Below are positions 25,106 through 35,265 of a stretch of DNA of 64,000 bases, in pieces. The stretch covers positions 45,001 through 109,000 of the forward strand of contig NC_090166.1 of assembly GCF_017916325.1 (NCBI RefSeq), read 5' to 3'. The notes under the pieces were generated by a model. That model was not told the DNA's origin, searched no databases, and saw only the letters and a program-made list of their open reading frames with translations. The DNA is from Leishmania martiniquensis (Eukaryota > Euglenozoa > Kinetoplastea > Trypanosomatida > Trypanosomatidae). The position numbers and the translations under genes were made by a program. Numbering within the stretch: the first letter of the stretch is position 1; every line of letters begins with the position of its first letter.

Positions 25106-27296
25106 CGCACGAAAAGACGTGGCTCAGTGTTGGTCAAGGAGTATTGCAGGAGCAGCAGGAGGGCAGTGGTATGCACCGGAGGTGGTCACGGAAGGGCCCC
25201 GCCTCTTATGCTTGTCACCGGGGAAGGGGGGCTAAGGGGATGAGGGGCACGGAGCGTATGTGGGCCGTGGTGCTTGCTCCTACGTGGTCAGCTGGTGGAA
25301 TCGGTAGAGGTAGTTGGGAAGGCAGATGAGCACAGCGCGCGGCGCGGCGAGGCAGAGAGGCAAGAGGTTATGGCCGTTTCGATGAGATCAAGAGACGACC
25401 CGTTTAACCTTCTTTACTGACGGAGGTCGTTGTCGGTGTTGGCGTGCGTGAAGAGTTGAAGCAGCGAGGGGGAAGAGTGGTGAACGGTGTGTCAAAACAG
25501 GTAGGAGGTCACATACCACGTGTGCAGAGACAGACGCCCATAGAGATGTTGTGAGGTGAGCGGTGTAAAGAGCGGTGCAGCCAGTCGCTCTCCATTGCCA
25601 TCGAAAATGACCTCACTAACTCTGTCCTCCGTGTCCCTGCCCAGGGCCGCAGCAGCGTGCGCTTAGGAGGATTGGCGCATAAAGAGAGACGGAGGGAGAG
25701 AGAGAGAGGTGCGCAAAGAGACAGGCGTGCCTGCCCTTGCCGGCGTCGCCGCCGCGGCTCGAACCCCTTGTGGGAGGGTGGAGGGGGGACTTCTATACTT
25801 GAGGCCACTTCCGATCGCAGATGGGGTATGCGCGCGGGACGCGGAGAGATGAGAGAGCGCCTCAAACCTGTACACGGCGACAGCGAGGGAGAGAGAGAAG
25901 CAGAGGTTAAAGAGACGCGTCAGCAATGAGAATCAGCGCAAAGGCGGTCTCGCGCACGGAGGGGCTGAGGCGACGCGGTGCACTCGCGGGGAGACGCAAG
26001 CGTACCAGTCGCACACCACTCCCGCCCAACGTGCGCCCTTTCCACATTTCGCAATCGACGCAAACAGCCAATGCGCGACGGGCGGCCGAGTCGTGGCGGA
26101 AGGGGGCCGCACCGGTGCGCCGGCGCCGTCCGTCATTCTGCGACTCCGCCACGACTCGGTCGCCCATGCGGGTCATCGCAGCAGGCGCCTCGGCATCGCT
26201 GAATGTCACCGGGCCAAATCACCGGCCGCGTGCAAGGCTTCAGAGAAAAGAGCGACGCTCCCGAGTGTGTGCCCGCCGATGGAGGGGAGCGCGGCGCCAC
26301 GTGGCGGTGCGACAGATGCAAGAAGACGAGCTGCACCTCCTTGTGCATGATGCCGATCAGCATAGGACTGCAGTAGCCGCACGGAGCACTGCGGGTAGTG
26401 CCCACCTTCGAAGGCAGCGACACCGACGTCTCCGTGAGCGTATAAGGCGCACCGGCGGCCTACTTTTGGGGAGGTGACCCATGGGTGCGGCCACACCCAG
26501 CAGTTCCCTCCGAGCCGCCCGCTGGACCTTCGTGAAGCCGAGGGGTGGGGGGGGCCTCGGGGACACCCTGCTCAAGTTGCCGGGGGCATTCCCATGCTTC
26601 GGATGCGGTCCTACGACGTCGTATCGGGGCCCACACCCGTGACCCTCGGCACGCCAGAGGCAGAAGAGGGCTGCGCTGCAGACGGTAATGGCAGCGCGCG
26701 TTGCCGCGATAATGGGTGTGCCTTAGTCCTGCGACGCGACAAGGCGCAGAGAGCGGGCTCACGAGCGCATCATGGCTGCCAGGGGTCCGTAGCGGCAGAG
26801 GTGGGAGAGGTAACAGGCTGTCCCGCCCACGGCATATCCGCGGTGGAGTGGTGCACACGGACTTTTGTGTAATAGAGCGGCTCGCAGACGACGAAAGGTC
26901 ACAGTGGCGATGAAAGTGGTCTCGGGTCTGCAGAGTTGGAGGCGGAGGAGGAGGCAGTGACGCGACGAGTCAACTTCGCGTGTGCGAACGTCAAAGCGCT
27001 GTCCATGTTTCCCTCCCCAGGCGCCACTGAGCGGCGTCCTTAGGAAGCTGCGTTGGGCTAAGGGGCTCGTCGAGAGAGGTCTACCGATGGCTCACCCTCC
27101 TGCTCTCAGACGGTAAACAGAGAGGATGCCTCGACAGTTCGCTATCGTGTGCCCGACCGTCAGCTACCGCGGAATCGAGAGGAAATGGAGGGAGAGGAAG
27201 TCACTCGCTCATTCCCAGCGTGCGGCCCCAGCCAAGGCCATGTTGCTATGCCGCAGCCCCACGCACGCAGGCTTTACGTGCAGACCGACGCACGCC
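25106..27296. other. 2.2-kb intergenic region with hairpin and possible coding relics
   Basis: Unusually long gap for this part of the cluster. Several overlapping minus-strand frames between 25.9 and 26.9 kb have coding-like GC pattern but no single long frame and no recognised protein. It contains the strong inverted repeat described separately. A decayed gene or degenerate retroposon (SIDER/DIRE type) is possible; I could not match it by eye. Confidence 0.35.
26080..26165. repeat. Inverted repeat with 21-bp arms and 44-bp loop
   Basis: The arm at 26080-26100 (gggcggccgagtcg then tggcgga) is complementary to 26145-26165 at 20 of 21 positions (one G:T-compatible mismatch). The 44-base loop contains its own 10-bp palindrome gcaccggtgc at 26109-26118. 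The transcript could fold into a long GC-rich hairpin. No T-run follows, so it is not a bacterial-type terminator. Confidence 0.85.
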
Positions 27297-28219
27297 TCAG
27301 CTTTCATCGTCGTCATTGTCGTCCTCATCGCTCATGTCAAGGCCTACGTCATTACGAGGCACAGAGGCACGGAGGTCCCTCTGCTGCGTAGACGGCGGCG
27401 CGCTGTTGGATAAAGCGATGCTCCTTTGGGATTGGGTAAGAGAAGAGGAGGCTGGCGAAGGTGTGTCGCGCCCATCCACCACAGCGCGCTTTCCATTTTG
27501 TGAAGGGACACTTTCACCCGTCAGGTGCTCAGCCGTTTGCACCTCTACAGAGTTTCGCAGCTGCTGCGGGTGCATCGGACGGGGACGATGCGATGGACCC
27601 GCCCTCTCCAAGTGCCTGGAGGGCGGCTGACGGCTGCCGTGCACGTTCGCTGCGCCCCTGCTGCGCCAGTACTCGAGCAGCAGATAGAGGGCACTCCCGT
27701 ACACAAGGCTATTCCACAAGATCCTCTTGAGCATATGCAGCCACATGGCCCGCTCCGCCCGGCCAACTCCTCCCGAGTAAAACCAGTTGAACACGGATCG
27801 CAGTAGTTGGCGCTGTAGCTACGATTAAAGTTTCGGGTTGACTCATTGGCGTAGTGCTTGCCGGAGCTGTAGTACCAAGCCTCGGCATGTGCGCCGCCTC
27901 GACGATCACCAATGTTGAAGCGTTCCTCGTAGATTTGCGCGTGCTTTCCGCCTGATACACCGAGGCTGGAAGCAGCCGCGCACGCATCGCTGTAGGTCTC
28001 GTTCAAGTCTGCATTGGTCGCCAGTTTGCGGAAGCCACTGCACAGGTCATCGCAGACATCTTTTAGCTGTCGGAACGTTGCTGCACCGCCGCCGGCGCCA
28101 GAGAGGCAGCGGCTCACCGTCTCTAGGTGAGCCGCTTCGATTGCTGCTGAGAAAGTGTGACCACGAAACACGACGGGGAAGCGCAGGCTCGCCCACAGCA
28201 GGAGAATACAGAAATGCAT
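27297..28219 (-). CDS. Signal-peptide, single-pass membrane protein, apparently frameshifted
   Basis: Two abutting frames together read like one secretory-pathway membrane protein of about 306 residues. The first frame (from ATG at 28219) starts with a signal peptide MHFCILLLWASLRFPVV and continues with a cysteine-containing lumenal region (VCDDLCSGFRKLATNADLNETYSDACAAASS; EAWYYSSGKHYANESTRNFNRS) with N-glycosylation sequons (NET, NES, NRS). It then degenerates in composition, although open to 27545. The second frame, open from 27818 to a stop at 27297, supplies LLRSVFNWFYSGG, a membrane helix ILWNSLVYGSALYLLLEYW and a polar tail ending MSDEDDNDDDES. Joining them needs a -1 shift between about 27818 and 27800. 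It could be a sequencing error, a pseudogene, or less likely a separate gene starting at an internal ATG at 27746. Function unknown. Confidence 0.55.
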
Positions 28220-28911
28220 GGCGTATCACATTCGCCGGCATCTTGGCGAGCGCACGCCAAGTCAGCGCGTTAGGGGTGAGTCAACGCGCCCCTTTTCTCT
28301 TTCGGTTTGTTTCGGTCCTCGGCGACGGTGCTGTGGAGGGAAAGAGGGCGGCGCGCGTCTGTGTGTGCGGTAATGAGTGGGAGTGGAGGGGTAAGGTGGG
28401 GGGGCAGCGCGTATCGAAGGGCAACGGTATACGGGGAAGGCTAAGAAGTCAGTATGCGGCCGTGGCAACAATCGAAACGGCACGGCAGCGCCAAAGTGAG
28501 GTGCGACGCACCGCTGCAAAAGATGGGGTAAGAGCGGGCGGCAGCGGCGAGCACTAAGGCAGCCTGCAGAGCAGCGCTGCGCCTTGGCTGCAGCCGCAAC
28601 CCATTCGCTCTGCATCCGCTTACTCTGTAGTATTTTAGAGTAGAGGCAGTACCCCTCCCACTCTCCGAGAGAGAACGGGAGTTGCACCATGCCAGCGCTT
28701 GATCCCAACAGAGGCCTGTCCCCGCGAGCGGAAGCGAAGCAGCAGCCATGTGTGCACGTGGAAGGATGGAGCTCCTCCAGCCAGCAGAGATGTGTAGCAG
28801 GCGGCCGAAAAGATGTGGGGAAGAGCAGAGAGAAACAGAAGATGCGATGCTCTCCGCGGCTGCTTCTCTCGCTATGTCCGCTGCCCCTATCCCCATCGGC
28901 GCCCGCTCACC
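28220..28911. other. Intergenic region
   Basis: Purine-rich on the plus strand at 28335-28440, a likely splice-signal region. No gene is supported. Confidence 0.4.
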
Positions 28912-29889
28912 TCACTCAGTCCGAAGGTCTCCGCGGTGCGCCCTGAGCACCTCCAGAAAGGCACGCAGCTTCTCATGCTTGAGAAGCTGTCGCAGATGCG
29001 CGCGGTGCTCTTGGAGGCTAGCCTCGAGTGCTGCTGTGTCGGCGCCGAAGCAGTCGGTGAGGGACTCCTCGTACTCGGCTTCGTACACGGCTCGGGAAAG
29101 GGTTCGTTGCACGGCGCTACGACGCAGAAAAGGGATGGCACCTTCGTTTAGGTGCTGAACTTTGAGGCAGAGATCCTCGTCGCTGTTGGTGAGTGCCCCG
29201 TCAAACCAAATGGTAAAGCAATACCGCGATGTACCCGTGCAGCGGGAGACGGGCCGCACGCGGTGCAGGATCATGTCGGATTTGAAAAAGACGATGGTGC
29301 ACAACTTCGGCGGCACGGTGATACAGGGGCGGAGGAACGGCATCAGCTGCAGCTCCCCACCGCTGTCAGGAGTCCAGCCTTCGGTTAGATAGACCGCCAT
29401 CGTGAGGCGGCGCTTGTTTGGCTTGCCAGGGTTATCATAGTGCCACGGAAACGCACCGCCTTCGTTCATCTGCAGCTTCAGTGTGACAGAGCGCGAGGCG
29501 CGGTCAGCCGTGTCGCACGGCTGCAGATCCTCACAGAAACCAACCCGGTCCCTCAGCACCTCCACGAGCTCCCCGAGCTGACTCTCAAAGAGGGCGTTGA
29601 AAAATGGAAGTTGGCGTCGGATCGCGGCGTTGTGCAGATCACACTCGTATATGTGCGGCTTTGTGAGCTTCACCGGCCCATCTGCCGTGAGAAGCTCCAT
29701 TTGGTTTGCGGTCTTGCCGCCTTCAACGTCGTGAAAGCAGCGACGCACTTCGCGCAGGAGCGCTGCCGCCACCGCCGCCGGCAACGGCTGCTCATCGAGG
29801 ACGAGGTACCCGTCCAGGTCCAGCTGCTCGCAGCGCTGTCGCGTCAAAAGACGCTGAATGTGGTCGACCAGGCTGAACTGTGAAAACAT
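28912..29889 (-). CDS. 2-oxoglutarate/Fe(II) dioxygenase, prolyl-hydroxylase-like
   Basis: A 325-residue protein with a P4Hc-type double-stranded beta-helix. Metal and cosubstrate residues are visible: FPWHYDNPG near residue 150 (His and Asp of HxD), MILHRVRPV near 210 (distal His) and the arginine of GTSRYCFTIWF near 222, which should bind 2-oxoglutarate. The stretch RLTMAVYLTEGWTPDSGGELQL between them is the usual core. An N-terminal helical part (FSQFSLVDHIQRLLTRQRCEQLDLDGYLVLDEQPLP) and a C-terminal helical tail (YEAEYEESLTDCFGADTAAL, then HRAHLRQLLKHEKLRAFLEVL) flank it. There is no signal peptide, so a cytosolic or nuclear substrate is likely; the substrate cannot be read from sequence. 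The ATG at 29889 is the first in the frame. OGFOD-type or PKHD-type enzymes are alternatives within the same superfamily. Confidence 0.88.
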   Translation of the reverse strand: MFSQFSLVDHIQRLLTRQRCEQLDLDGYLVLDEQPLPAAVAAALLREVRRCFHDVEGGKTANQMELLTADGPVKLTKPHIYECDLHNAAIRRQLPFFNALFESQLGELVEVLRDRVGFCEDLQPCDTADRASRSVTLKLQMNEGGAFPWHYDNPGKPNKRRLTMAVYLTEGWTPDSGGELQLMPFLRPCITVPPKLCTIVFFKSDMILHRVRPVSRCTGTSRYCFTIWFDGALTNSDEDLCLKVQHLNEGAIPFLRRSAVQRTLSRAVYEAEYEESLTDCFGADTAALEASLQEHRAHLRQLLKHEKLRAFLEVLRAHRGDLRTE

Positions 29890-30463
29890 ATCAGCGACGC
29901 AGCGAATGAGTCAGGGGAGACGAACGGCCTCCGACTTCACATGTGAGGGCGGTGGCGCAGTCTCACGACAGAGTCGCGGCGCGTTGTTGTGCAAGAGAGT
30001 AACCCCCACACACACCACACGGGGGGGGCAAACAAAGGGCAAACACGAGGACAGAACACATAGCGAGTAGGCTTCGATGCCGTCCTTGGCGAGTGGTCCT
30101 GACTACACTGCGGCGTGACACTTCACGGAGCATTTGGGGGGAGGGGGGTGGGCTGGCTGTTGGCGAGCGTGCTGCTCCGTCACACGCGAGAGCTCCGCGG
30201 CTCTCCTTTCCATGATGGCGGCCATGGCCGGTGTAACGGTCCTCTTTTCTCATTCACCCACAGTTCCAGGGTCGTGACGGAGAAGAGAATAAGCCGATGG
30301 CCGATAGCCAACACAGTGTGTGAGGGAGTGCCCGCAGGCACGGACAGAACTATAATGCGTTGGGGCATTGCTCACAAGACGTATCCAGTCCTACAAGCAT
30401 CCTGGAGGCCTGCGGCAGCGCACATTGCTGTGGTCCTCCTCTTCTCCCCACGGCCTCCTCTCC
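29890..30463. other. Intergenic region
   Basis: No coding region, RNA gene or element recognised. A short pyrimidine-rich minus-strand stretch with CACACACC lies near 30005-30030. Confidence 0.4.
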
Positions 30464-31486
30464 TCAGGTAACGATGGGTGCGCCGCCCACGGCGCTCTTG
30501 AATCGTTCGGCGTTGGCGTGGTTGCGGGCAGACGCCTCCCGGAGGCGGCGCTCGCGCGCCAACCATTCCAGCCCTGCCTCCACCATCCCAGCGACGGTGT
30601 AGACGCCGCCCAGAACGGCGCATAAGTGCACCAGAAAGTGGCCGATGGCGTCGTACTGCACCGCACAGTCCATCGCAAAGGGCGACAACTTATAGGAGAA
30701 GTACAGTCCGGGTGCTCTGCCCTGGCCGTTGTACTGCAGCACCGAGTCGAAGGCAGTGTACTGGTAGCCGAAGCGGTCGTCCTCTCGGGGGAGACGCACC
30801 GTGGAGGGGATGAGCTGCAGGAAGAACTGATAAAAGTACGGCTTCTGCAGGCTGTAATTGCGCCTGACACCGGACATCGGCTCTAACGTCTGGCGGCGAA
30901 TCTGCGGAACGCCCCAGTTATCGTACACGTTGCCAGCCGAGAAGTGGTGGATCTGAAAGTCGGGCCTGTACATCTTGCTGTCCTCCACCCTGTAGTCCTT
31001 CAGGATAATGTTGAACGATGCAGGTGCGGCCGACATGGGGGCGGTCCCTTTGATGAGGCAGCCGCGCTGCGCCCCTGAGAGCGCTTCGCCGGGAAGGTAG
31101 GCAGCAGGCGAATCCGCGGCGTAGGAGCCGTAGGGAATATGATAGAGCGACACCTTTGTGTCTTGCTCCGTCTGCGTGTCGTGCGCCGATGCCGTCATCG
31201 TCTCCGTGCCAATGCGGTGGCAGGGCATGAAGGGAAGGCTGATGGAGAAGTGCAGCCTATCCAGCGTGCGCTGCGTTTCGGCGTCCAGAGTATTCTTGAA
31301 GGCTGAGGGGGTGATGTGGCAGTGGTGGTGCCCGCTGTAGTAGCCGAGAAGCTCACCGATGAGGAGAATCACCAAGACGGCGGCAGTGGCGATGCTGAAA
31401 ACGGCCCCGTACGGGGTGGCAGGCGTCAGATGCTTCTCCCTGTCCTGCACCACTCGGAAGAGGTCGCACTTGTGGAGGAGACGCAT
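30464..31486 (-). CDS. ERV46/ERGIC-family COPII cargo receptor
   Basis: A 340-residue protein of the ERV41/ERV46 (ERGIC2/3) family that cycles between ER and Golgi in COPII/COPI vesicles. It begins MRLLHKCDLFRVVQDREKHLTPATPYGAVFS, where the short cytosolic N-terminus precedes a membrane helix IATAAVLVILLIGELLGYY at about 29-47. A lumenal domain of about 240 residues follows, including HHFSAGNVYDN and the stretch QYTAFDSVLQYNGQGRAPGLYFSYKLSPFAMDC, and then the second membrane helix HFLVHLCAVLGGVYTVAGMVE near 295-316 and a short basic tail. The PGLYFSY-LSP and F-V-LCAVLGGVYTV motifs are family hallmarks. It is somewhat short for ERGIC3 (about 380), so the lumenal domain is trimmed. The start at 31486 lies after a pyrimidine tract and CAAG near 31535. 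Confidence 0.9.
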   Translation of the reverse strand: MRLLHKCDLFRVVQDREKHLTPATPYGAVFSIATAAVLVILLIGELLGYYSGHHHCHITPSAFKNTLDAETQRTLDRLHFSISLPFMPCHRIGTETMTASAHDTQTEQDTKVSLYHIPYGSYAADSPAAYLPGEALSGAQRGCLIKGTAPMSAAPASFNIILKDYRVEDSKMYRPDFQIHHFSAGNVYDNWGVPQIRRQTLEPMSGVRRNYSLQKPYFYQFFLQLIPSTVRLPREDDRFGYQYTAFDSVLQYNGQGRAPGLYFSYKLSPFAMDCAVQYDAIGHFLVHLCAVLGGVYTVAGMVEAGLEWLARERRLREASARNHANAERFKSAVGGAPIVT

Positions 31487-32400
31487 CGTGGATCTATGAG
31501 GGTTGGAGTCGGGGTGGAGAAGCTCTGGCTTGAGGAAGAGAGGTGGAGGTGGTGGCTGTCGCCGTCGGAGAAAGCCACTGAATGCGGCTGCCACGCACGA
31601 ACCGCCCCGCAATCGCTGATATCAGAAACGGCAGCTGCAAGAAGAGGAGAGAGAAGAGGGAGGCTTACGGAGGGCGCGTTGTCTGCACGGCCATTCTCGA
31701 GATGAAACAAGAAAAGCGGGGCGAAGTAAAGGAGCGAGCCGCGTCACGGAGAGAGGCAGACCCTCTCCCCTTCTCATTCACACACACACACACACACACG
31801 CACACATGTTTACCTGACAAATGCCTTTGAAGAGCACTGTAGGCCCATCCGCACAGTCCCTTTGGACGGTTTCACTCACAGAGTGCACCGCTGTGAGTGA
31901 CGAATGGCCCTCGAGGAGGCCGATGCGCGTGGAAGGGGCACAGCAACGTGCGGATGTTGACAAGGGCGGATGCAGAGCCCCACCTCCTACGCACGGAGAG
32001 CATCAAACCTTGATCGGCAGCCACGCACATGCAGACCGAAGGAGGGAGGTGGGTGCTTGTTGTGCAGGGCTCCCCTTGAGGGCCGAACAGCACCTCTATC
32101 GCATCCGCCTATCGAAGCGAACGTCGAAACGGAGTGTGCGTACAGTCAACGAAGAAGCAGCAACAGCTCAAGGAAGACATGCGCGACGACACGTCCGCAC
32201 GTCCGTAAACGCACATACACAGACACAAACGCAACTCCTTCACGAACGCTGAATAATACGAAGGAATGTCTCTCTTCACCAAACCTCAGGCACGACAGCG
32301 CTCACGCGCCTACCGCTGGTCAGACCTTCGGGAAACGAGTGCCGTGAGGAGGTGCTCGGGCGCTCAAACGCAGCAATTTCTCGCCCTCCTCCTTCTGCCT
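31487..32400. other. Intergenic region with CA microsatellite
   Basis: Contains the splice-signal tract of the ERGIC-type gene (31530-31560) and a CA run at 31779-31806. The rest, 31830-32400, shows no gene. Confidence 0.45.
31779..31806. repeat. CA dinucleotide microsatellite
   Basis: A CA run of 21 bases followed by one G interruption and further CACA. Useful as a strain marker; no other function is suggested. Confidence 0.9.
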
Positions 32401-35265
32401 TCACTGTGGCAGCACTTGCAGGGGAGCCTCTTCCTTAGCCGATGCCGTCGAGACAGCAGACGACAGCTGCTCCTGCAGAATACTCGGCGAGGAAGGGTAC
32501 GGTAGGGCCGGCAGAGCCCCAGGCCGCTGCCGGCCCTCCACATCGTGCAGTGAGCCGCCGAGTGACTGGTCGTCCTTTCGCGCCTTCTCCAATGCCTGTC
32601 GCAGCTTCTCATTTTCGCTCCGGAGCGCCGCAATGGCGGCATCCTTTTCTGCTAGTACCTCCTCCAGCTGCTGGCCAAGATCCAACCTCAGCTGTGCAAT
32701 GATCTGGCTCCGGAGGTGCTGCTCCAGCGCCGCCACATCTACGGAAGGGAAAAGCGAGGGCCGAGGAGTGGCGCCTTTCATTCGCGGCAGCACCGCCTCC
32801 GCCGGCGCTCTCACTTTGGTGTCCGTGTCGCTCGCCACCGTGTGTAGAAGATCAGAGGACTCGTAGATGAAGCGCGCGGCATGCGGCAGCAGCGAGGCGT
32901 ACTTTGACGGACCTCGCCGTACCCGGCGCCGTGGAAGGGACTTCGCGGCACCGGGCAACAAGGCAGCGATTCCACGCCGTGCTGCAGCGCTTCCAGACTC
33001 CTTCGAGTTAGACCGCACCTGATGCGGTCGTGCCCCCTGCGTCACGCGCGAGCGCGGCTCCGTCGCTGTGTCGCATGTGGTGATGCTCTCATTGGTGTCG
33101 GCGATGCCGATTTCGCTCGGCGACCGGTTCACCTTCGCGTACCCGTGTCGTCGCTTTTGTGCGCGGCGCTGCTTTTGTGCGGACCCCACAGCGTCTGTGT
33201 GCCTCGTGTTGGTTCGTTGCCCCGAAAACGCCGCCATCGAGGCGGGCTCAATCGTCGCGGCGGCGGCGGTCGAGCGACTGCGAGCGACCAGCTGGTAGAT
33301 CCGTGGTGCGTTACGCGCCCTGCTAGGCTCCACAGACGCGATGCTGAGCCCTTTGACGCGGAAGGCGTACCGCAGTGTGTTGCTGGTGTGCTCGTGGTTG
33401 ACGGAGCTTGGTGACACCGTTGCGATCATGACAGTCTTGCTGTTGCCGGTGAAGCTGTCGCGGAGCACCTCCGTGAGGCGGGAGCCTCGGAACGGCACAT
33501 GCCTCTTCTTTTCATCCAAGGCGCGGATGCACTCCTTCAGTGCCAGAAGAGACTTGTTGATCTCGGCGCCTTCCAGGCGCGTCAGCCGGTCATGCGCAGC
33601 CGTGTCGGCGGCCCGCTCGCTTCCGGCTAGGTCGACAAAGTTGATGGTGCCCGTGAAGTCGGGGTGTAAGCTGTCTTTGATGCGGAGGGACAGTACCGCG
33701 TGGGAGCGGCTGGAGTGCTCGTTCGCCGTGGTCGTGCCGGTGCGGCGCTGCTCCATGCCAGACTGTACGAGGTGCCACAGCTCCTCAACGGCTGCGACGG
33801 TGCACCACGTGACGCCGCAAATGTTCACGCGGCGGTTGGCATCCTCGCGCAGGACGATGGGGTGTCGGCGGTTGAGGAGGTCGTAAAGAGAGTTGCAGTA
33901 AATCTCGAAAAAGGAGACGCAAAGCTGCTGCCCCGGCCGCAGCCGCTCGAAGAGGTCTGCCGCCGCCTGCAGGTAAAGACCCTTCTCCGTGTCCGTCCCT
34001 ATCATTGTGTACGTTTTGCCGCTGCCCGTCTGTCCGTAGGCAAAGCATGAGGCACTGCCACCGGACAGGCTGACGGTGAGCAATTCCTTGACGGAATGGG
34101 CGTAGACCTCCTCGTTCGCAGCCTCCGCCCCGAAGGCGTTGTCGAAGACGTAGTCGCTGCTCTCCTTGTAGCTGGTCAAGTCCACGCGCTGCTTCCTGAC
34201 CGCGATGCGCACGTGCGCGCCGTCCACCTGCACGCAGTCCACACCAGACTCACCCGGTGCCAAGGGACGCTTGCGCACCACAACCGTGATGCGACCGTCT
34301 CTGCTTTTCCCACGGCCATTGGCCACTGATAATACCCTCGCCTCCGCCACCGGCAATGGTGTCCTCAGCTGGGCGGTGGTGCGATCTGCTCGTCTGTGGC
34401 GCAAAGGACTAAGAGAGGGAGCGCCATCTTCAGCCATCTCAGTCCTTCTCGGTGTGAGCGATGGGCGCTGCGAGGGTGAGGGAGTGGGGCCCCTCTCTTC
34501 TGCGACTCTCGGCTCTGCGCGAGGGGCCACGTTCCCCAGCAGAGGCGTCTGTACTTCCAAAGGCAACGGCGTGACAGGGGAGCTGGAGAGCGATCTGAGG
34601 CGTCTGCCGCCAGCACGCACCTTTGAGCGTGACACGCTGGGGAGCGCCTGAACGACGGATGGCTGCTCAAGCGGACTGGTATGCATCCTGAGCAGGCGCG
34701 ATAACGGCGGAGCATCAGTCAGCTTTGTGAGCTCGCTGCCAGCGCTGCTGTGCAGCTTAATGGGCGTTTCGTCGGAGTGGCGACGCTGATAACTCTGAGC
34801 GACGCGCGAGACTCCAGGTGCTGACATGTGGCGCGGCTCGTTGCGAGGGTTGAGGAGGGCTGTCACGGATGGTGTGTCAGCCGCCAGGCCGTTACCTCCG
34901 CCACCACCCATGCCGGCAAACTGGAGAGAGAGGGAGTCAAGCTCACGGTTCAGGGACGACACAGACGGAATGGCAACGCCGCTGAGGAGCTGCCGTGGTG
35001 TCGCCGCTGAGCCGTCGCGCGAGCGGGCCCCGGCAGTCTCGCCGTGAGTAGTGAACGCAAATAATTTTTGACTACCGCTGCGCGGTGCAGTTTTGTCTTG
35101 CAGAGCCGCAAGACGTGGCAGAATGGGCGACGTAGGACGAGTGCGGTGCTCCTCGTTCTGGATGAAGCGGCGCACCTGGTGCGCCTCTGCCTCCGCTTTG
35201 GAAGCCCATGAGCTTCCCTCTCCGCTGGCGTCGATTGGCGCTCGCATTAGTGGGTCCCCGTGCAT
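32401..35265 (-). CDS. Kinesin, probably kinesin-13 family
   Basis: A 954-residue kinesin with an internal motor domain. Residues 1-320 are disordered and Ser/Arg/Pro-rich. The motor (about 325-650) starts GRITVVVRKRPLAPGE, contains KQRVDLTSYKESSDYVFDNAF, the P-loop AYGQTGSGKTYTMIG near 411, switch I HSSRSHAVLS near 518, switch II VDLAGSERAADT near 546, and EGAEINKSLLALKECIRAL with TVSPSSVNHEHTSNTLRYA. The central motor placement and the VDLT-Y loop are typical of kinesin-13, which depolymerise microtubule ends in spindles and flagella. A short coiled coil lies near 848-895 (LRLDLGQQLEEVLAEKDAAI). All nucleotide motifs are intact. The start MHGDPLMRAPID at 35265 follows a pyrimidine tract ending TCTCTAG; the frame upstream of it starts without ATG. 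Confidence 0.94.
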   Translation of the reverse strand: MHGDPLMRAPIDASGEGSSWASKAEAEAHQVRRFIQNEEHRTRPTSPILPRLAALQDKTAPRSGSQKLFAFTTHGETAGARSRDGSAATPRQLLSGVAIPSVSSLNRELDSLSLQFAGMGGGGGNGLAADTPSVTALLNPRNEPRHMSAPGVSRVAQSYQRRHSDETPIKLHSSAGSELTKLTDAPPLSRLLRMHTSPLEQPSVVQALPSVSRSKVRAGGRRLRSLSSSPVTPLPLEVQTPLLGNVAPRAEPRVAEERGPTPSPSQRPSLTPRRTEMAEDGAPSLSPLRHRRADRTTAQLRTPLPVAEARVLSVANGRGKSRDGRITVVVRKRPLAPGESGVDCVQVDGAHVRIAVRKQRVDLTSYKESSDYVFDNAFGAEAANEEVYAHSVKELLTVSLSGGSASCFAYGQTGSGKTYTMIGTDTEKGLYLQAAADLFERLRPGQQLCVSFFEIYCNSLYDLLNRRHPIVLREDANRRVNICGVTWCTVAAVEELWHLVQSGMEQRRTGTTTANEHSSRSHAVLSLRIKDSLHPDFTGTINFVDLAGSERAADTAAHDRLTRLEGAEINKSLLALKECIRALDEKKRHVPFRGSRLTEVLRDSFTGNSKTVMIATVSPSSVNHEHTSNTLRYAFRVKGLSIASVEPSRARNAPRIYQLVARSRSTAAAATIEPASMAAFSGQRTNTRHTDAVGSAQKQRRAQKRRHGYAKVNRSPSEIGIADTNESITTCDTATEPRSRVTQGARPHQVRSNSKESGSAAARRGIAALLPGAAKSLPRRRVRRGPSKYASLLPHAARFIYESSDLLHTVASDTDTKVRAPAEAVLPRMKGATPRPSLFPSVDVAALEQHLRSQIIAQLRLDLGQQLEEVLAEKDAAIAALRSENEKLRQALEKARKDDQSLGGSLHDVEGRQRPGALPALPYPSSPSILQEQLSSAVSTASAKEEAPLQVLPQ

